This document shows, piece after piece, positions 59,960 through 64,000 of a stretch of 64,000 nucleotides of DNA (position 1 is the stretch's first letter; every line of letters starts with the position of its first letter). The notes beneath the pieces were generated by a model, which did not search any database, was not told where the DNA came from, and was given only the letters and a program-made list of their open reading frames with translations. A program made the position numbers and the translations under genes. Location: positions 2,990,874 to 3,054,873 of the forward strand of contig OZ243962.1 in NCBI GenBank assembly GCA_965214625.1, written 5' to 3'. This DNA is from G965214625 sp965214625. Its GTDB lineage: Bacteria > Pseudomonadota > Gammaproteobacteria > Arenicellales > Poriferihabitantaceae.

Positions 59960-61822
59960 GTGACAGAGACACTGCAACTGACCAGTGAGATGGTTTTGGT
60001 TATGACCATCTTGTTGTTAATGGCTTATCTGTTTGCATTCGAAGTGGTGCGGGTGGATGTGGCGGCCATTTCCGTGATGGTGCTGATCGGTTTGACGGGG
60101 CTGGTCCCGGGTTATGACGGCCTGGTTTCCCCCGATCAGCTGTTCAGTGGCTATTCCAGTAATGCGGTGATGTCAATTATTGCGGTGATGATTATCGGCG
60201 CAGGACTGGACCGGACCGGGTTCATGGGTCAACTCGCCAACAGGATATTGCGCATTGGAGGCACTACCGAAGGACGTGTCATTGCGATCATTTCAACCGT
60301 GGTTGGGTTGATATCGAGTTTTCTCCAGAATATCGGTGCGGCCGCGTTGTTTCTACCGGTGGTGAACCGTATTGCACGTCGGGGAAATCTGGCCATTTCG
60401 CGTTTGCTGATGCCGATGGGATTTTGTGCGATTCTGGGCGGAACGATTACGATGGTTGGATCCAGTCCGCTTATTTTGCTGAATGATCTCATTGTCAATT
60501 CGAATGCTGCATTGCCTCAGGGAATGGAAAAAATGCAACAGTTTCATCTGTTTTCAGTCACGCCGATTGGCATCGCGCTACTTTTTTGCGGTGTTGTCTA
60601 TTTTGTCTTTTTCGGACGTTTTGTGCTCCCGGTCATCAAGGACAAGCCCGGTGAGTCAGGTAACATGCTGAAATATTTCAGGGAAGTCTATGGTATCGAG
60701 GGGGAAGTGTATGAATGTGTTGTGACCCGTGACAGCTCCCTGATTGGCCGTACGCTTTCGGAAATTGATGCGGCTGGCCGGGCAGGGTGGATTGTTGCCA
60801 TTCGTAATGGCCATGACCTGGTGGTGGCGCCTCGTGGTGACAATGATATATGGCTTGGGAGTGAAATTGCGGTGATGGGGCGCAAGGATGCGGTTTTCGA
60901 ATTTGCGCGGGAGCACGCGCTGGATATCAAAAATGAGATGGACTTTTTCTCTGAGGTGCTCAGTCCGAGCAGTGCGGGGATTGCCGAGTTGGTTGTGCCA
61001 CCTGATTCGACATTGATCGGGAAAAGCCTGAAAGAGATCGAACTGCGCAAACGCTATGATGCCACCGTTCTGGCGGCCTTCCGGGCAGACGACGTCATCG
61101 ACTCGGGCATGTCGGATCTTATCATTCAATCAGGTGATACCCTGGTGGTTCATATCCGCTGGAACAATCTTGCCGCCATTGCTGATGACCGACATGATTT
61201 TGTGGTGGTAACCGATTTTCCCCGTGAAGATGAAAGACCGGAAAAACTGAAGTATGCGGGTGGATTTTTTGCGCTTACCCTCTGTCTGGTTCTGTTGACC
61301 GATATGCGCTTATCCATCGCATTGATGACCGGAGCCGTGGGAATGATATTGACCGGGGTAATCAAAATTGAGGAAGCCTACCGGGCGATTGGATGGCAAA
61401 GTGTCTTTCTGCTGGCCAGTTTGATTCCATTGGGTATTGCTGTGGAGAACAGCGGAACGGCAGCCTGGGTTGCGCAGCAGGTCCTGTTCTACCTCGATGA
61501 AGTCCCAATATGGGTGTTGCAAGCGGTGATTGCGGTACTGGCCACGCTGTTCACCCTGGTGATGTCGAATGTCGGGGCAACGGTTCTTTTGATCCCTCTT
61601 GCGGTCAATATTGCCGTCGGAGCGGGTGCCAATCCAGCCATTTTTGCGTTGACGGTCGCATTGGCTACGTCCAACTCATTCCTGATCCCAACCCACCAGG
61701 TCAATGCCCTGATTATGGGGCCTGGCGGGTATCAGGTAGCCGACTTCATCAAGGCAGGCAGTTTCATGACCATCATGTTTCTGGTGGTGATGATTTTCAT
61801 GCTCAACCTGTTTTATGTTTAG
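59960..61822 (+). CDS. SLC13-family permease with two RCK_C (TrkA-C) domains
   Basis: A 620-residue transporter starting with GTG. Hydrophobic helices fill residues 10-235 and 430-618, forming the two repeats of the DASS/arsenite-permease fold ('FLQNIGAAALFLPVVNRIAR', 'MSNVGATVLLIPLAVNIAV'). Residues about 240-420 hold two cytosolic RCK_C domains ('VVTRDSSLIGRTLSEIDAAGRAGWIVAIRNG' and 'VVPPDSTLIGKSLKEIELRKRYDATVLA') that bind small ligands. Known members move sulfate, dicarboxylates or related anions. It is next to fumarase, so C4-dicarboxylates are plausible, but sulfate is as likely. Confidence 0.88.
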   Translation: MTETLQLTSEMVLVMTILLLMAYLFAFEVVRVDVAAISVMVLIGLTGLVPGYDGLVSPDQLFSGYSSNAVMSIIAVMIIGAGLDRTGFMGQLANRILRIGGTTEGRVIAIISTVVGLISSFLQNIGAAALFLPVVNRIARRGNLAISRLLMPMGFCAILGGTITMVGSSPLILLNDLIVNSNAALPQGMEKMQQFHLFSVTPIGIALLFCGVVYFVFFGRFVLPVIKDKPGESGNMLKYFREVYGIEGEVYECVVTRDSSLIGRTLSEIDAAGRAGWIVAIRNGHDLVVAPRGDNDIWLGSEIAVMGRKDAVFEFAREHALDIKNEMDFFSEVLSPSSAGIAELVVPPDSTLIGKSLKEIELRKRYDATVLAAFRADDVIDSGMSDLIIQSGDTLVVHIRWNNLAAIADDRHDFVVVTDFPREDERPEKLKYAGGFFALTLCLVLLTDMRLSIALMTGAVGMILTGVIKIEEAYRAIGWQSVFLLASLIPLGIAVENSGTAAWVAQQVLFYLDEVPIWVLQAVIAVLATLFTLVMSNVGATVLLIPLAVNIAVGAGANPAIFALTVALATSNSFLIPTHQVNALIMGPGGYQVADFIKAGSFMTIMFLVVMIFMLNLFYV

Positions 61823-61847
61823 CCTGTGTCCGTCTCTGGATTTGCAT

Positions 61848-63365
61848 TCAAGCCGGAGCAGCCACAGCCAGCCTGTTTTTCCACACGAGGGGCGCCGTGT
61901 GGTGTATCGATTCTCCTCGACTGTCGACTGCAACGGTGACCGGCATTTCCTCCACTTCAAATTCATAGATGGCCTCCATGCCCAGATCGTCAAAGGCGAG
62001 CACCCGGGCGGACCGTATGGCCTTTGAGACCAGGTAGGCGGCACCGCCAACAGCAATCAGGTAGACGGATTGATACTGCTTGATCAGATCGATCGTTTCC
62101 TGCCCCCGCTCAGCCTTGCCAATCATGCCGAGCAGTCCCGTCTGTCCCAGCATCATATCGGTAAACTTGTCCATGCGTGTCGCCGTTGTCGGCCCTGCCG
62201 GACCCACGGCCTCCTCACCGACCGCATCGACCGGACCGACATAGTAGATAAACCGGTTGTGGAAATCGACCCCGTTGGGAAGCGGTTCATTGCGTGCGAT
62301 ATGATCGGCAATCCGTTTGTGTGCGGCATCACGGCCGGTCAGTATCCTGCCACTTAACAGCAATGTCTGACCGGGTTGCCATTGCTTGATGGTTTCATGA
62401 GTGACCTCATCCAGATTCACCCTGATTGACTGTTTCCCCGCTTCCCAGGTGATGTCAGGCCAGTCAGCCATTTTGGGTTGCGCCAATTCTGCTGGCCCCG
62501 TTCCATCGAGCACAAAGTGGGCATGGCGCGTTGCCGCACAGTTTGGAATCATGGCGACCGGGAGCGAGGCCGCATGGGTCGGATATTCGTTTATCTTGAC
62601 ATCCAGCACCGTGGTTACCCCGCCCAGACCCTGGGCGCCGATACCCAGCCGATTCACTTTCTCAAACAATTCAAGTCGAAGTGCTTCAATGGCGTTGGCA
62701 GGCCCCCGGTGAGTCAGTTCCTGGATGTCGATGGTTTCCATCAGCGCCTGTTTGGCCAACAGCATGGCTTTTTCGGCACTGCCGCCCAGACCGATGCCCA
62801 ACACGCCAGGTGGGCACCAACCCGCACCCATTTTGGGAACAGTTTCAAGTACCCAGTCGACCACACTGTCGCTGGGGTTCAAGATGGTGAATTTACTTTT
62901 GTTTTCGGAGCCGCCGCCCTTGGCCGAAACGATAACCTCAACCCGGTTTCCGGCGACCATCTCGGTATGCACTACCGCCGGCGTGTTATCTCCGGTATTG
63001 CGCCGCTGACCGACGGGTGGAGAGACGATGGAGGCTCGCAGTGGATTGTCGGGATTCAGATAGGCCTGTCTGACGCCTTCATTGACCATTTCAGTTAAAC
63101 CCAGCGAGCCGGTCCAGGAAACCTGCATGCCGACCTTGATCAACACAACGACAATGCCGGTGTCTTGACAAATAGGTCGTTTCCCTTCCGCCGAGAGCCG
63201 TGAATTGATCAGAATCTGGGCAATGGCGTTCCGCGCAGCTTCGGATTGCTCTTTCTGATACGCCCGATGCATCGCATCCACGAAGTCCTGGGAATGGTAA
63301 TAGGAAATATATTGCAGTGCATCCGCAATACTGTTGATGAAGTCATCTTGTTTAATGGTTGTCAT
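61848..63365 (-). CDS. class I fumarate hydratase ([4Fe-4S])
   Basis: A 505-residue protein from ATG 63365 (a start at 63413 is possible). It combines the alpha ('CQDTGIVVVLIKVGM', 'VHTEMVAGNRVEVIVSAKGGGSENKSKF', 'CPPGVLGIGLGGSAEKAMLLAK', with cluster cysteines) and beta domains of FumA/FumB ('LSGRILTGRDAAHKR', 'YYVGPVDAVGEEAVGPAGPTTATRMD'). It hydrates fumarate to malate in the TCA cycle using a [4Fe-4S] cluster. The beta domain ends in 'VAVDSRGESIHH', as in FumA. Convergent with the SLC13 gene, 25 bp apart. Confidence 0.93.
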   Translation of the reverse strand: MTTIKQDDFINSIADALQYISYYHSQDFVDAMHRAYQKEQSEAARNAIAQILINSRLSAEGKRPICQDTGIVVVLIKVGMQVSWTGSLGLTEMVNEGVRQAYLNPDNPLRASIVSPPVGQRRNTGDNTPAVVHTEMVAGNRVEVIVSAKGGGSENKSKFTILNPSDSVVDWVLETVPKMGAGWCPPGVLGIGLGGSAEKAMLLAKQALMETIDIQELTHRGPANAIEALRLELFEKVNRLGIGAQGLGGVTTVLDVKINEYPTHAASLPVAMIPNCAATRHAHFVLDGTGPAELAQPKMADWPDITWEAGKQSIRVNLDEVTHETIKQWQPGQTLLLSGRILTGRDAAHKRIADHIARNEPLPNGVDFHNRFIYYVGPVDAVGEEAVGPAGPTTATRMDKFTDMMLGQTGLLGMIGKAERGQETIDLIKQYQSVYLIAVGGAAYLVSKAIRSARVLAFDDLGMEAIYEFEVEEMPVTVAVDSRGESIHHTAPLVWKNRLAVAAPA

Positions 63366-63639
63366 GGATATTGAAGCGGGATTTGTGTTGTTTAGTGGCG
63401 CTAAACCATTCAATGGACCGCAGGCTGCTTAGGGCCCATCTCTTTCCTGTTGTTCCGTCGGCAATCATTAATTTTTTCGCACTGACTGGCAAAAGCAAAC
63501 ATCATGATTGTGGTTTCCTTGTAGGGTAGTGCACCATCATATATCAAAGAATTGATCGTTTTAACGACCAAAATCTATCGATAGCATAAAATTGAGCATA
63601 AAATGATGCTTTTATTTGTGTATCGTGCAGAGAAAGATG

Positions 63640-63837
63640 ATGCGAACGAACTTGACCATTGACGATGATCTGTTGGCTGAGGCAACACAGCTAACCGGTC
63701 TGCAAGTGCGAAGTGCACTCGTGCGAGAGGCCTCCAAAGCACTGATTGTGCTTGAAAGCAGTAAGCGATTGGCAAAGCTGGGAAGAAGTGAGTCCAATAT
63801 TGAAGTACCTTTGCGACGAAAAAGTGTTGCTGAATAA
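63640..63837 (+). CDS. VapB-type antitoxin
   Basis: About 65 residues from ATG 63640 (63637 and 63616 are alternatives). 'RTNLTIDDDLLAEATQLTG' is the ribbon-helix-helix start of the VapB group with the 'RSALVREASKALI' helix. It should bind its operator and the paired VapC. The toxin gene directly follows but is broken, so this antitoxin may now be an orphan repressor. Confidence 0.85.
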   Translation: MRTNLTIDDDLLAEATQLTGLQVRSALVREASKALIVLESSKRLAKLGRSESNIEVPLRRKSVAE

Positions 63838-63842
63838 GCGGT

Positions 63843-64000
63843 ATGATGCTGGTAGATACCTCGGTTTGGATTGATCACTTTCGCTATACTGATACGGTTT
63901 TGGTCGTTGCTGAATAATTTGCCCAAAGTGAATACGGCCAGTGATGCCGAAGTGATGGAATTTGTTGAATATAATGACCTGATGGGAAAAGGCATTGGTT
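63843..64000 (+). pseudogene. vapC toxin gene with internal deletion (cut by window edge)
   Basis: The ATG at 63843 starts 'MMLVDTSVWIDHFRYTD', the PIN-domain beginning with the first catalytic Asp. The frame then stops at 63915-63917. In the next frame, from 63910, the end of a VapC is recognisable: 'LNNLPKVNTASDAEVMEFVEYNDLMGKGIG'. About 45 residues including part of the PIN acidic set are missing between them. An internal deletion with frameshift is the simplest reading. The gene continues past the window. Confidence 0.75.

Overview
The window reads as the chromosome of a gammaproteobacterium I cannot place more precisely, possibly a metagenome-derived or host-associated lineage. Evidence is the gammaproteobacterial gene order ndk-rlmN-rodZ-hisS-yfgM-bamB-der, then xseA, rpsP-rimM-trmD-rplS and xerD, and uvrA-MFS-ssb. 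GC content is moderate. Truncated and frameshifted genes are unusually common between 19 and 24 kb, 31 and 33 kb, and at the right edge.

Region 1 (1-19.3 kb) is core housekeeping: the end of a Rieske oxygenase gene with a coupled alpha/beta hydrolase, iscA, mtaB, ndk, rlmN, rodZ, hisS, yfgM, bamB, der, a degenerate M23 protein, xseA, a lipoprotein, the rpsP-rimM-trmD-rplS operon, a secreted TPR protein and xerD. Region 2 (19.4-24.4 kb) is accessory: a lone AbiEi-type antitoxin, a secreted protein of tandem 23-residue MORN-like repeats bracketed by a 59-bp direct repeat, transposase and membrane-protein remnants, a REP-like hairpin and a secreted ankyrin protein. Region 3 (24.5-31.4 kb) is relA, uvrA, a YajR-like transporter and ssb. 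Region 4 (31.7-38.3 kb) starts at tRNA-Ser(GGA) and looks like a decayed integrative element (MntA/HepT module plus integrase N-terminus), followed by a DMT transporter, a 2OG-Fe(II) oxygenase, a Y-family polymerase, a Fic-MerR fusion and an ISC-type ferredoxin. Region 5 (38.6-44.4 kb) is aacS-thiolase-CaiB-type CoA-transferase plus an S49 protease. Region 6 (44.5-47.8 kb) holds a secreted-protein gene broken by an 11-C tract in its signal peptide, HigBA, and a small membrane protein.

Region 7 (47.8-58.9 kb) is the most interesting: an M20 deacylase, a B12-dependent mutase-like protein, a pyrroline-5-carboxylate-reductase-like protein, a Rieske oxygenase fused to a complete BetI/TetR-type repressor, a divergent flavin amine oxidase, a PLP-decarboxylase remnant, a DMT exporter, a thioredoxin-fold protein and a class III aminotransferase. 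A TTGAAT/ATTCAA palindrome lies between the Rieske-TetR fusion and the amine oxidase and is a natural operator for the fusion. I infer a catabolic cluster for an amine or quaternary-ammonium compound in which one polypeptide may be both oxygenase and transcriptional sensor; the substrate is unknown. Region 8 (60-64 kb) is an SLC13 permease with RCK_C domains, class I fumarase, and VapB next to a vapC gene with an internal deletion.
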